Shown piece by piece: positions 1 through 8,219 of a stretch of 31,782 nt of DNA. The stretch comes from Legionella genomosp. 1 (GTDB lineage: Bacteria; Pseudomonadota; Gammaproteobacteria; Legionellales; Legionellaceae), in contig CAMBDN010000003.1 in the NCBI GenBank assembly GCA_945865355.1, forward strand, positions 1 to 31,782. The letters are read 5' to 3'. The notes under the pieces were generated by a model. That model saw nothing but the letters and a program-made list of their open reading frames with translations. It was not told the origin of the DNA and did not search any database. The position numbers and the translations under genes were made by a program. Positions within the stretch are counted from its first letter, which is position 1. Each line of letters opens with the position of its first letter.

Positions 1-296
1 ACGTGGTTCCTCTTGTCTCCTCGAAAAAACATCTCAACCATCGGATTTTGGGGCGACTTGAGTCGACACCTTCATTGAAGTACAGAAAAGCGGGATAGAT
101 CAGAATGAGACAGATTTTGCAAATTTAAAAACTTGATCATCGAGTATCAGGATCTTTTTCTAGCTTTACCATGATAACCCCCGGAACAACCTTCAACCTT
201 ATATGTAGAGTATAGCTCTTTATTGGGCTTCGTAGGGAGTCTACGTGAACAATCCATACCTATGTCCCGGTTGCACCTTCTGTGTTTAATTTTAAA
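1..296. other. Intergenic region at left edge, no supported gene
   Basis: This stretch lies downstream of the glutaryl-CoA dehydrogenase gene on the - strand. All frames are broken by stops at short intervals, and the few open stretches (30-50 codons on the - strand) have no start or recognisable motif. A small hairpin, CGTAG-ggagt-CTACG, lies near 229-243. Around 104-145 there is a patch resembling the insertion-sequence end at 31649-31692 in the same orientation: AATGAGACAGATTTTG here, AATGAGACAAATTCTG there, followed in both by an ACTTGAT.ATC block. It may be a decayed mobile-element end, but this is uncertain. Confidence 0.4.
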
Positions 297-1454
297 TTAC
301 CCAAACGCATTAATACCAGTGATGTGGCGTCCGAGAACCAGTGTGTGTACATTGTCTGTGCCTTCATAAGTAAATACGGATTCTAAATTCAGCATATGAC
401 GAATCACGTGATATTCAAGACTTACACCGTTAGCCCCCAGTAAATTTCTACACGTACGTGCAATTTTTAATGCCTCTCGGCACGCATTGCCTTTTACTAA
501 AGAAATCATGACAGGTGTTTCACGTTGTGCATCTTTGAGGCGACCAACCTGCAGGTTTAACCATTGAGCTTTAACAATTTCAGTATACATTTCAGCTAAA
601 TCTTTTTGTATCAATTGAAAGCTAGCTAAGGGCTTATCAAATTGTTTACGTTCCAATAAATAATCCCTAGTAATATCAAAACATGCCTGAGCAGCACCCA
701 TTGCTCCCCAGGAAATACCATACCGTGCCTGGCTGAGGCAGCTCAATGCAGCGCCTAATCCTTTCTCGCTTCCTGGGAGTATATTAGCTTCCGGTACAAA
801 CACATCTTCAAATACAAGTTCACCAGTTATCGATGCTCGTAAAGACATTTTTAACTTGATCTCGCGGCGAGTAAACCCTTTGAATTCTTTTTCAACAATG
901 AATGCCCTAATGCCCGCATCTGTTTTTGCCCATACAATAGCAATATCAGCAATCGTGGCATTGGTGATCCACATTTTCGCACCATTCAATAACCAACCAC
1001 CATCGACCTTTTTGGCGAAGGTGTGCATATTGCCTGGATCCGAACCAGAATCAGGTTCCGTCAAACCAAAACAACCAATCACGCTACCTTTCGCCATTTT
1101 CGGCAAAAAACATTTTCTTTGAGCTTCGCTCCCATAGTGAAAAATGGGGTACATGCATAATGAGCTTTGCACAGAAACAAAGCTGCGCAAACCACTATCA
1201 CCACGCTCTAATTCCTGACAAACCAAACCATACGCAACATAAGACGCTTCAGCACCTCCATATTGTGCGGGTAGGGTTAATCCTAACAAACCCAGATCTG
1301 CAGATTTTTTTATCAACTCAGGAGGAAACGTACCGTGCTCAAACGCGTCTGCCATCAGCGGAAGAACATCGTGCTTAACAAAACGAGCAACACTGTCACG
1401 AATCATCCGTTCATCATCATGCAATTGCTCATCAATCAACAATAAATCGTCCAC
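297..1454 (-). CDS. gcdH: Glutaryl-CoA dehydrogenase (acyl-CoA dehydrogenase family)
   Basis: A cytosolic FAD enzyme that oxidises and decarboxylates glutaryl-CoA to crotonyl-CoA in lysine, hydroxylysine and tryptophan breakdown, passing electrons to ETF. The sequence shows the family order: an N-terminal helical domain, the FAD/substrate block GLTEPDSGSDPG, the substrate-loop hallmark SLRASITGEL that distinguishes glutaryl-CoA dehydrogenases from general acyl-CoA dehydrogenases, and the C-terminal YEGTDNVHTLVLGR carrying the catalytic glutamate (about E364). I start at a GTG at 1454, with AAGGAG seven bases upstream (1462-1467), giving 385 aa, the usual family length. The longer open frame to 1535 adds a basic, non-conserved leader lying inside the upstream gene. 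The gene overlaps the end of the E1 gene by 23 bp, so translational coupling is likely. Family assignment is firm; glutaryl-CoA specificity is inferred from the SLRAS motif. Confidence 0.87.
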   Translation of the reverse strand: MDDLLLIDEQLHDDERMIRDSVARFVKHDVLPLMADAFEHGTFPPELIKKSADLGLLGLTLPAQYGGAEASYVAYGLVCQELERGDSGLRSFVSVQSSLCMYPIFHYGSEAQRKCFLPKMAKGSVIGCFGLTEPDSGSDPGNMHTFAKKVDGGWLLNGAKMWITNATIADIAIVWAKTDAGIRAFIVEKEFKGFTRREIKLKMSLRASITGELVFEDVFVPEANILPGSEKGLGAALSCLSQARYGISWGAMGAAQACFDITRDYLLERKQFDKPLASFQLIQKDLAEMYTEIVKAQWLNLQVGRLKDAQRETPVMISLVKGNACREALKIARTCRNLLGANGVSLEYHVIRHMLNLESVFTYEGTDNVHTLVLGRHITGINAFG

Positions 1455-3666
1455 ATTCCTTCTCCTTACTCTCCAATAGCGTTTTGACCGCCAAAACAAT
1501 TTTCTCGCGGCTTGGTAATACATGTTGCCAAGCATTGCCCAAGGGAATAAAGCAATCCTCCCCCGTTATCCGTTTAATTTTCAACCGAGACGGGGCATGC
1601 TCCATTAACAGTGTCATCAACCCCTCACTCACTGAACCACTCCGGCGGCCTTCATCTACGATTAGTATATACTTAGCACCACTTATCTCGCGCAATATAG
1701 CATCTTGTGGCAGAGGGTGAAGCCAATGCAAATCAACTATTTTCACCTCAATTGCATGTTGTTCGCTAAGTATTTTTGCCGCTTGCCGTGATAAATAATA
1801 GCCATTCGCATAAGTGAGAATGACCGTATCGCCCTCACCGTAAGCACTGACCTCTCCAAACGCAATTGTCTCGGCCAATGGTGGGTAATTAAACAACCAC
1901 CCATTGTCACCGGGTTGGTGCAAATCTTTAGTCATATACAACGCAATAGGCTCCAAGAAAACCACGACGCGCCCTTCATACTGTGCCATATGCACGCATG
2001 TCCTTAATAGCTTAGCAGCATCAGGTCCATTCGATGGGCATGCCACCACCACACCCGGTAAATCGCGTAACACCGCTATCGAATTATCATTATGAAAATG
2101 TCCGCCAAATCCTTTTTGGTATGCTAGTCCGGCAATGCGCAAAACCATGGGGTTTTGATATTGTCCATTGGAAAAGAAAGAGAGCGTTGACGCTTCCCCA
2201 CGCAATTGATCTTCGGCATTATGCAAATAGGCCAAAAATTGAATTTCCGGTACGGGCAAAAACCCATTGTGGGCCATACCAATAGCAGTCCCCAGAATGG
2301 TCGTTTCATCGAGAATAGTATTAAACACACGACGTTGGCCAAAACGGGCTTGTAAATCAGCCGTGACGCGATATACCCCCCCTTTTTTTCCTACATCTTC
2401 GCCAAAAACCAACATATTAGGGTACTGCATCAACAAATCAGCCAAGGCAAAGTTAATGTGCTGACACAAATTACGCTTCATTTGTAATTGATGGTAACTG
2501 TCTCCGAAGACATGGACACGCAGCGCTTCATTGGGTAAGGGGTAAATACCAACCTCACGGCGTTGAGGAAGCAACGATGACATCACCGCATCTGCGCTAC
2601 TTAATGGCGGGCAATTTAACGCTTCAATGGCTTTCGCTTTAATTAAAGAGCGATTGTCTTCGTATAACTCGACTATTTCCGGCAAGGTCATCCATCCAGC
2701 TCGATAGAGTAGAGCTGCGGTATGGAGTAGTGGGTCGTCCGATTCAGTCCGTTCGATGTCCACCTGACTACGATATTGCGATTCAATATCAGATCCTGCG
2801 TGTCCCATCAAACGCACACAACGCATATGTAAAAAAACAACTTGTTTCTTAACGCGTGCGAGCCATTCTGCCTCAATGGCTTTCGCATAACAATCAGCAA
2901 TATTTAAACCATCGCAAGCAAGATAATTAAAGCCAGGGCGGGCTTTGATTGATGCTTCGACCCAACTCGCAGGAGTAGGCACGGAAATACCAATCCCATT
3001 ATCCTCGCAGATAAAAACCAAGGGTAAGGGATATTTCTGCTCAGCAACCCATGAACTGGCATTAAATGTTGTTTGTGCCGCAGCATGATTTGTTGACGCA
3101 TCACCAAACGAACAGAGAATAACGGAGTCCGGCGAAAGGGCGTTGCTAAGCTTTAATTCTTTCGCTCGTGTAATTGAAACAGCCGCACCCAATGCTTTGG
3201 GTAAATGTGATGCAATGGTTGAGGTTTGTGGTGGAATCGTCAGGGGCACGCTGCCAAACACTTTATGACGACCACCTGCTATAGGATCAGCTGCTGCGGC
3301 CACCAGCGATAATAGGATATCACGCACGCCATCACATCCAGTCACCTGCTTTGCACGCTGGATATAAAAAGCCCCACTACGATAATGCAAAAATGCCATG
3401 TCCGTATGCCTAAAAACATGGCCAAATACCGCATTACCCTCATGACCACTGCTACCAATCGTATAGAAAGACAGGCCTTTTTCTTTTAATTGACGGGCAG
3501 CAATATCCAACAGACGTGATTTAATTTGTGAATCAAATAGTTCAATAGCCGTATTTTTTTCTAATTTCGCTACGGCTAGTGTGGTGTTGCTTTTAGCTTG
3601 TGGGAAATTAGCTCGATTAACCCGCTTAATAAATTGTTCATCAATCACGCTGGCTCTATCTAACAT
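1432..3666 (-). CDS. Fused alpha/beta E1 of a 2-oxoacid dehydrogenase (branched-chain type)
   Basis: A thiamine-diphosphate decarboxylase component of a 2-oxoacid dehydrogenase complex, with both E1 subunits in one 744-aa chain. The alpha half (about 1-360) has the substrate-channel stretch GSSGHEGNA (71-79) and the cofactor motif starting GDAS at 188, ending EDNGIGIS at 221-228. The beta half (about 385-735) has the catalytic-type FGEDVGKKGGVYR (421-433, glutamate 423) and the transketolase pyrimidine-binding and C-terminal folds. It most resembles 2-oxoisovalerate dehydrogenase E1. Such fusions are known in other bacteria. No E2 or E3 gene is nearby, so it must use lipoyl partners encoded elsewhere. 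The coupled glutaryl-CoA dehydrogenase raises the possibility of 2-oxoadipate as a substrate, which is speculation. Start ATG 3666 is preceded by a GGTGAG element. Confidence 0.85.
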   Translation of the reverse strand: MLDRASVIDEQFIKRVNRANFPQAKSNTTLAVAKLEKNTAIELFDSQIKSRLLDIAARQLKEKGLSFYTIGSSGHEGNAVFGHVFRHTDMAFLHYRSGAFYIQRAKQVTGCDGVRDILLSLVAAAADPIAGGRHKVFGSVPLTIPPQTSTIASHLPKALGAAVSITRAKELKLSNALSPDSVILCSFGDASTNHAAAQTTFNASSWVAEQKYPLPLVFICEDNGIGISVPTPASWVEASIKARPGFNYLACDGLNIADCYAKAIEAEWLARVKKQVVFLHMRCVRLMGHAGSDIESQYRSQVDIERTESDDPLLHTAALLYRAGWMTLPEIVELYEDNRSLIKAKAIEALNCPPLSSADAVMSSLLPQRREVGIYPLPNEALRVHVFGDSYHQLQMKRNLCQHINFALADLLMQYPNMLVFGEDVGKKGGVYRVTADLQARFGQRRVFNTILDETTILGTAIGMAHNGFLPVPEIQFLAYLHNAEDQLRGEASTLSFFSNGQYQNPMVLRIAGLAYQKGFGGHFHNDNSIAVLRDLPGVVVACPSNGPDAAKLLRTCVHMAQYEGRVVVFLEPIALYMTKDLHQPGDNGWLFNYPPLAETIAFGEVSAYGEGDTVILTYANGYYLSRQAAKILSEQHAIEVKIVDLHWLHPLPQDAILREISGAKYILIVDEGRRSGSVSEGLMTLLMEHAPSRLKIKRITGEDCFIPLGNAWQHVLPSREKIVLAVKTLLESKEKECGRFIVD

Positions 3667-3706
3667 TATCTCACCAGTAATTTTGACGTTTCAGTATATA
3701 TACATA

Positions 3707-3763
3707 CTACCTGAAGATCTTGGTTTTTTGCTATCGCTTTTCCTGCCCAAGATCTTCTGGTAG
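3707..3763. repeat. 17-bp inverted repeat between divergent genes
   Basis: The left arm CTACCTGAAGATCTTGG (3707-3723) pairs with the right arm CCAAGATCTTCTGGTAG (3747-3763) with one mismatch, around a 23-nt loop. Each arm has a self-palindromic AAGATCTT core, so the arms are also partial direct repeats. It lies between the E1 gene (- strand) and the lipoprotein gene (+ strand), where promoters for both are expected. No T-run follows either arm in a terminator-like position. It could be an operator pair for a dimeric regulator or a leader RNA hairpin. Confidence 0.7.
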
Positions 3764-3840
3764 TCGGTATAACAATATGGCTTTACAAAAGACAAGCTAT
3801 ACCTAAAAATAGGATTTAAATATTTGCACTGAGGTTAAAC

Positions 3841-4011
3841 ATGAAATGGGTGGCTTTATTTTCTACACTGTTGCTAACAGCCTGCAGCTTTAATGATCCT
3901 GACGATATAGCTTATCGACAAGTCATTGTTCCATCATCACCCAATAAGATGAATATCTGGGGGGATAGTCCGTCAATGGATGCTACTACTACAACTGTGA
4001 GCTATTTGTAA
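3841..4011 (+). CDS. Small secreted lipoprotein, function unknown
   Basis: This 56-aa protein begins MKWVALFSTLLLTACSF: a short positive start, a hydrophobic core and a lipobox (L-T-A-C) with the modified cysteine at residue 15. The mature part is about 42 residues, starts with acidic residues (FNDPDD), which would favour the inner or outer membrane depending on sorting rules, and ends in a threonine-rich tail TTTTVSYL. A GAGGTT ribosome-binding sequence lies about 4 nt upstream of the ATG. It converges on panD with a 12-nt gap. I do not recognise a named family; small Legionellales lipoproteins with similar threonine-rich tails exist, but I cannot place it. Confidence 0.7.
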   Translation: MKWVALFSTLLLTACSFNDPDDIAYRQVIVPSSPNKMNIWGDSPSMDATTTTVSYL

Positions 4012-4023
4012 CGACAAAGGAAA

Positions 4024-4404
4024 CTATGGAATTGAAACAACTTCCGGGCGAAGCTCCTTGATACGATTATGCCCGTCAACAAACACAACCATCGGGATGT
4101 GTTCATGACAACGCTCTTCACTCAACTGAACAAAAGAGGCTATGATGACAATATCACCCGGGGTAACCAAATGTGCCGCGGCTCCATTCACACAAATATT
4201 ATTAGAGCCTGGTGCACCCTCAATAGCGTACGTTTCAAAGCGCGTTCCTGCCGTCACATTCCAAACATTAACGGCTTCGTAAGGTAATATATTCGCAATT
4301 TGCAGCAATTCAGGAGAGATAGTAATACTTCCTTCGTATTCCAAATCCGCGTGTGTTACACATGCCCGATGGATTTTAGATTTTAACATTCGTCGGAAAT
4401 TCAT
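4024..4404 (-). CDS. panD: Aspartate 1-decarboxylase precursor
   Basis: A pyruvoyl-dependent enzyme that converts L-aspartate to beta-alanine for pantothenate and CoA synthesis. The chain self-cleaves at the Gly-Ser bond in YEGS (Gly25-Ser26), Ser26 becoming the pyruvoyl group. Also visible are KIHRACVTHADL (Lys10), WNVTAGTRFETYAI, NGAAAHLVTPGDIVIIASF and a diverged tail. Starting at the second ATG (4404) gives MNFRRMLKSKIHRA, which aligns with the E. coli start MIRTMLQGKLHR and gives 126 aa, the E. coli length. The open frame extends five codons further to 4419. No panB or panC is adjacent. It is convergent with the small lipoprotein gene. Confidence 0.95.
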   Translation of the reverse strand: MNFRRMLKSKIHRACVTHADLEYEGSITISPELLQIANILPYEAVNVWNVTAGTRFETYAIEGAPGSNNICVNGAAAHLVTPGDIVIIASFVQLSEERCHEHIPMVVFVDGHNRIKELRPEVVSIP

Positions 4405-4587
4405 TATTACAGCCCACATTAATTGTAAATTTTGAACGCATTATACATCAAATCTAGAAAAATTCTGGCGATAATTTTATACGTAATTGACGACAATTTT
4501 TTATCGGCGTAAGGAGATGTATTGTAAATTTTACGCAAAGAAACAACGCATTCAATCAAATTGATTAAATTAACATCATTAGTTTGT

Positions 4588-4593
4588 TATAAT
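4588..4593 (+). promoter_or_regulatory. Candidate -10 element of the 1193-aa gene
   Basis: A perfect TATAAT lies 30 nt before the ATG at 4624 in a very AT-rich leader. A -35 is not clear. The upstream region also has an 11-bp palindrome GTAAATTTTAC (4524-4534), nested in GCGTAA/TTACGC arms (4507-4512 and 4531-4536), a possible operator. I see no PmrA-type repeat here, unlike the two other effector-like genes. Confidence 0.4.
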
Positions 4594-4623
4594 AAAATCA
4601 AATCCACATAAAATAGCCAGTAC

Positions 4624-7600
4624 ATGATGAAAATATCAGAACTTCAAGAGCAAATTACCCATAAATTACGTGCTTTAAAAGAACAATGCGCAGACCTTCC
4701 TGCAGAAAATAGTATGCAAGCGATGATGAACATTGTTGATGGTTACGCGGGTATCTTCGATGATTTATTTGGAGGTGCTGATGGCATTGAAAACTATGTC
4801 GGCAAGCTTAACGCGGCATCAACTAGAGAGGATACTGAGTTTTATCTTAAGGCATTGTCCGCTTTGAAAATGAGCATCGAAGCTTTACCGTTTAACGCCA
4901 CAGTCAAAAGCACAATGCTCAGCCGAATTTATGACAATTGTGATCCGCTGGTGTTGAAACACTATGAGCAAGGATTATTGAATGAGAGCGGTTATCAACG
5001 GCTATTGAAAACGCTTCATCTACCCAATATTACTGATACTGTTACTGTTAAAACATGGGGTACAAAACACGAGATTGGGAATGGTCTTCGGAATATTTTA
5101 CAGCAACAAATGCAAGGCGGTGGGGTTGGTCATGCTTCAGTAACCATGCGCCTAAAAGCTGATGACAGAGGATTGGAACTTATCAAAAAACATTGCATGA
5201 ATGAAGATGGAAGTGTCAAAATTCCACATAAAATTAAGCAGTATGGGAACGAGTCAGTTTATGAGATCTATTGGAGCTACTGGCCAGAGGGTTTAATGAC
5301 ATTAGAATCTGACATTGAAACAGAGCTGAGTGGTGATGAGCATAAAAATGATTTGGATACACTACGTGAAATGCCCCTGGAGTTAAAGTCACGTTATTTG
5401 TATCAGAAATATACCAAAGAAAGGCAAATTCCATTAATTAGTAGTGCCGTTAATTCAGAAACGCCGAGTATTTTTAAATCTGATGCCTCAGGCTATCGTA
5501 AAATGGGATTATCCCCTGCCGCAATCATTGATGCTTCAACAATAGAGCCAGATCTAGCTCGCAGGCATTATCTTGATTTAAAAGTAAAACAATGTAATTT
5601 AGAGGAAGAGATTAGCTCTCTTGGTGTATTGAATACTAACTATTTTTCTCCAGATAAAGCCTATCATTCAGAAACAATGGATGGCTCACAACCAATTAAA
5701 GAGAGCTCAAATTTTTTAATACTTTTAAAACGATTTCGCACACAATTATCGCAACAACAGGTCATTGCACAAGTATTACTGAACCATAAAATTTCACCCG
5801 AACAATCAAGCCTATTACAAAAGGATATTTTACGATTGATTTCGAAAAAAGAGCATGAGAAATCCTCGCTTCTAACGGCTATTAATGAAGCAGCCGTACT
5901 CATTCAAGAAAACAGAGCAGAAATAAATTTACTCCAGAGTCAAATTGATGAATTGGAAACAGGTGTTTATGAACTCAAATCCACATTAGATTATCTGGAA
6001 ATTGTTTTTTCTGTTTTAGAAAAAGTCAAAGAGGGTGGTAGCCACTATAAGTTAACAGATTCTGAAATAGAGATCTTCAGTAAATTTAGCGATACATTTG
6101 CAGACGACAAAAAAAACAATGATTTTATAAATGGTATTATTCATACAGGGATGATTAGCCACGAAGACGTTTTAAAAACAAACCCTGCGTTTTTAAATGA
6201 ATATCAATTAAACATTCGTACGCAACTTGAAGAAAAAAATAGTCAGCTATCTGTAAAATCAATGGAATTAACGAATGTATCCCAATCCAAAAAAGCAGTC
6301 CGGGTAAATTTTTATGAAAGCGCGATAGCTAAAATTGATAAAAAAATTACTACAAACCAGGAAGACAGTGAAAAATTTGCTGATTTTTCACAAGCATTTC
6401 TAAAATATAAACCATCTCTGGATAGACTGAATAGAAAAAAAGAAAATTGGGCGACTCTTGACCGTCTGATTCTAGAGGATCTTGAGAGCACCACTCCAGC
6501 CAAAAAGGGGAAGGGAGGAAAGGGGAAAGCCAAAGCGGCAAAAGCTGCAATCAGCCCATTACTCTTCGAGATAAGCGATGAAACGGAAATGGGTACAACG
6601 ATTCATACCATTACAACGTTTGATGAGATGATTCAATTAAAAAATAAAATAGAACGTGAAATAAAGCAGCTTGAACAAGATAAAAAGAAGTCACCTGATA
6701 AAGAACCCTTTATGTTTTCTTTCCATGACAAAAAGGGAGACGCTGTTTCCAGACAAGTAAAAAGTTCGGCCGATCTAGCTCGCATTGAAGTTGAGCTAGA
6801 CGAAGGTAAGAAAAGCCTGTTGAAGAGCAAAGAGGATAAATTATCACAGCTGCTGAGGCTCAAACTAGGGTCTCATATCTCAGCCGAGGAATTTGCTGAG
6901 CAAAGAATAAAACGCGGCTCATCAAATGATGTTTCTCTTAGCGGATTCAATGTTGAAAAAATGTTAGAACAAGCCAGTGCAATCGCCTCATCTGCGAATG
7001 AGTTTCATTTGGGTCGTGAAAACTGTTCAACAACCAGCATGAAACTGTTACATGCCGGAGCTCCGCTTGACAAACAAGCGATGTTTACAGCGCCAAGTCT
7101 AAAAGAAGGCGAAACCGTTGCATCCAATGCCTTTTTATCAAATCCACAGGCAGTCTACGCAGCAGTAACAGTGGTTGCGCGTGCGGATCAAGGTGATGTT
7201 AAAGCAAAAGTATTGCTGCAGGAAAAGAAAAGTACCTCCCCAGAATCAAGCTATAATGCGTTGCTTAATACACTTGTGGCACGCATGACCACTAGAAATA
7301 ACGTGGAGTTCAATTTATTTAGGAATACCCCTATAGATGGTCAAGTGGCAGAGAGTCAATTTAGCTGGACATTTTATTTGAAATTTATACCACATCTACT
7401 TAAGTTGTATCGCGACATTTTTCAGGTTGTGAAGCTTGATACAGAAAAAAATCATGATACATTGCAAGCAAAGGTGGCAAATGAAATAAAGATACTGAGT
7501 GGGAAGGCTTATCATTTAATCGACACACCCAATGCTCCTTTGGCAATTCAGAGAATGCTTGTCGCATTGACAACAAATAAAGCTAATGTTCCCTTTTTTG

Positions 7601-8205
7601 AAACGGATACTCTCTCGCGAGTAGAGCAATATATATTAACGATAGAGGCTAAAGAGACAAAAACACCAGAGGAATTAGAGGCACTAACAAATTTTAAGCG
7701 CATCGAAGCAGAACGAGATGCACGGGTGCAATGCATTGAAAATGCCGTTATATCAGGCGCTGAGGTTAAACAAGCACTATTAGAAAGACAAGACCCAATC
7801 GATGGCTTAAATTGGATGATGAGTGATACCGATAAAATTGATGCTTTAGTGAAGCATTTTGTATTGAATTATCAAACGATCCGAAACAAAAATCCACTTT
7901 CATTTTTAACATCAAATTTCTCTTTGACCCTTACTGATAAAATGTCACCTCAACAAAAACTGGAATTAATTCAACAGCAAATTAATAAATACCCTGATGG
8001 TCGCTCAGCACAAGCCTTGAAGATGTGCCTAGAAGCAGATCCATTACTAACGGAATGTATCGCCCTACAAAAAGCCACTCCAGTGTCAACAGAAAGCAGG
8101 CCACAGGCTCAATTGCACAGTGAATTCAGAGAAACTATCAGTCGTATGAGAGCAAACGATAACGAAGTAAGCTCAGAGAATACTGACTCATTAAGTCCAG
8201 GTTAA
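4624..8205 (+). CDS. Large coiled-coil protein with split Cys/His hydrolase-like domain, putative effector
   Basis: This is a 1193-aa protein with no signal peptide or membrane segment. After a helical N-terminus (about 1-135) comes GVGHASVTMRL with His170, then a strand ending YWSYWPEG (216-223). About 600 mostly helical residues follow (coiled coils about 325-620 and 660-770), including a Lys/Gly-rich strip PAKKGKGGKGKAKAAKAA (625-642). Then ENCSTTSMKLLHAGAP places Cys801 at the start of a helix. His first, then Asn-Cys leading a helix, is the order in permuted NlpC/P60 and LRAT-like papain-fold enzymes; I infer one such domain interrupted by a long insert. The C-terminal 300 residues are helical and end in an acidic/Ser-rich tail, SSENTDSLSPG, as in many Dot/Icm substrates. 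No strong ribosome-binding site precedes ATGATG. The function is unproven; a purely structural coiled-coil protein is the alternative. Confidence 0.6.
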   Translation: MMKISELQEQITHKLRALKEQCADLPAENSMQAMMNIVDGYAGIFDDLFGGADGIENYVGKLNAASTREDTEFYLKALSALKMSIEALPFNATVKSTMLSRIYDNCDPLVLKHYEQGLLNESGYQRLLKTLHLPNITDTVTVKTWGTKHEIGNGLRNILQQQMQGGGVGHASVTMRLKADDRGLELIKKHCMNEDGSVKIPHKIKQYGNESVYEIYWSYWPEGLMTLESDIETELSGDEHKNDLDTLREMPLELKSRYLYQKYTKERQIPLISSAVNSETPSIFKSDASGYRKMGLSPAAIIDASTIEPDLARRHYLDLKVKQCNLEEEISSLGVLNTNYFSPDKAYHSETMDGSQPIKESSNFLILLKRFRTQLSQQQVIAQVLLNHKISPEQSSLLQKDILRLISKKEHEKSSLLTAINEAAVLIQENRAEINLLQSQIDELETGVYELKSTLDYLEIVFSVLEKVKEGGSHYKLTDSEIEIFSKFSDTFADDKKNNDFINGIIHTGMISHEDVLKTNPAFLNEYQLNIRTQLEEKNSQLSVKSMELTNVSQSKKAVRVNFYESAIAKIDKKITTNQEDSEKFADFSQAFLKYKPSLDRLNRKKENWATLDRLILEDLESTTPAKKGKGGKGKAKAAKAAISPLLFEISDETEMGTTIHTITTFDEMIQLKNKIEREIKQLEQDKKKSPDKEPFMFSFHDKKGDAVSRQVKSSADLARIEVELDEGKKSLLKSKEDKLSQLLRLKLGSHISAEEFAEQRIKRGSSNDVSLSGFNVEKMLEQASAIASSANEFHLGRENCSTTSMKLLHAGAPLDKQAMFTAPSLKEGETVASNAFLSNPQAVYAAVTVVARADQGDVKAKVLLQEKKSTSPESSYNALLNTLVARMTTRNNVEFNLFRNTPIDGQVAESQFSWTFYLKFIPHLLKLYRDIFQVVKLDTEKNHDTLQAKVANEIKILSGKAYHLIDTPNAPLAIQRMLVALTTNKANVPFFETDTLSRVEQYILTIEAKETKTPEELEALTNFKRIEAERDARVQCIENAVISGAEVKQALLERQDPIDGLNWMMSDTDKIDALVKHFVLNYQTIRNKNPLSFLTSNFSLTLTDKMSPQQKLELIQQQINKYPDGRSAQALKMCLEADPLLTECIALQKATPVSTESRPQAQLHSEFRETISRMRANDNEVSSENTDSLSPG

Positions 8206-8219
8206 TCTCACTAGAGGGA

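Noticed and set aside
1..96. Open - strand frame running off the left edge (contains DSSRPKIRWLRCFFEETRG)
   Set aside because: No start codon inside the window, a stop shortly upstream and no recognised family; too little to call.
1455..1535. Longer N-terminus for glutaryl-CoA dehydrogenase
   Set aside because: The extra 27 residues are Arg/Trp-rich and lie in the upstream gene; the GTG at 1454 has a strong ribosome-binding site and gives the family length.
4509..4540. CpxR-type tandem GTAAA box upstream of the 1193-aa gene
   Set aside because: GTAAG, GTAAA and GCAAA elements occur, but their spacing does not match the GTAAA-N5-GTAAA pattern and only one is a perfect half-site.
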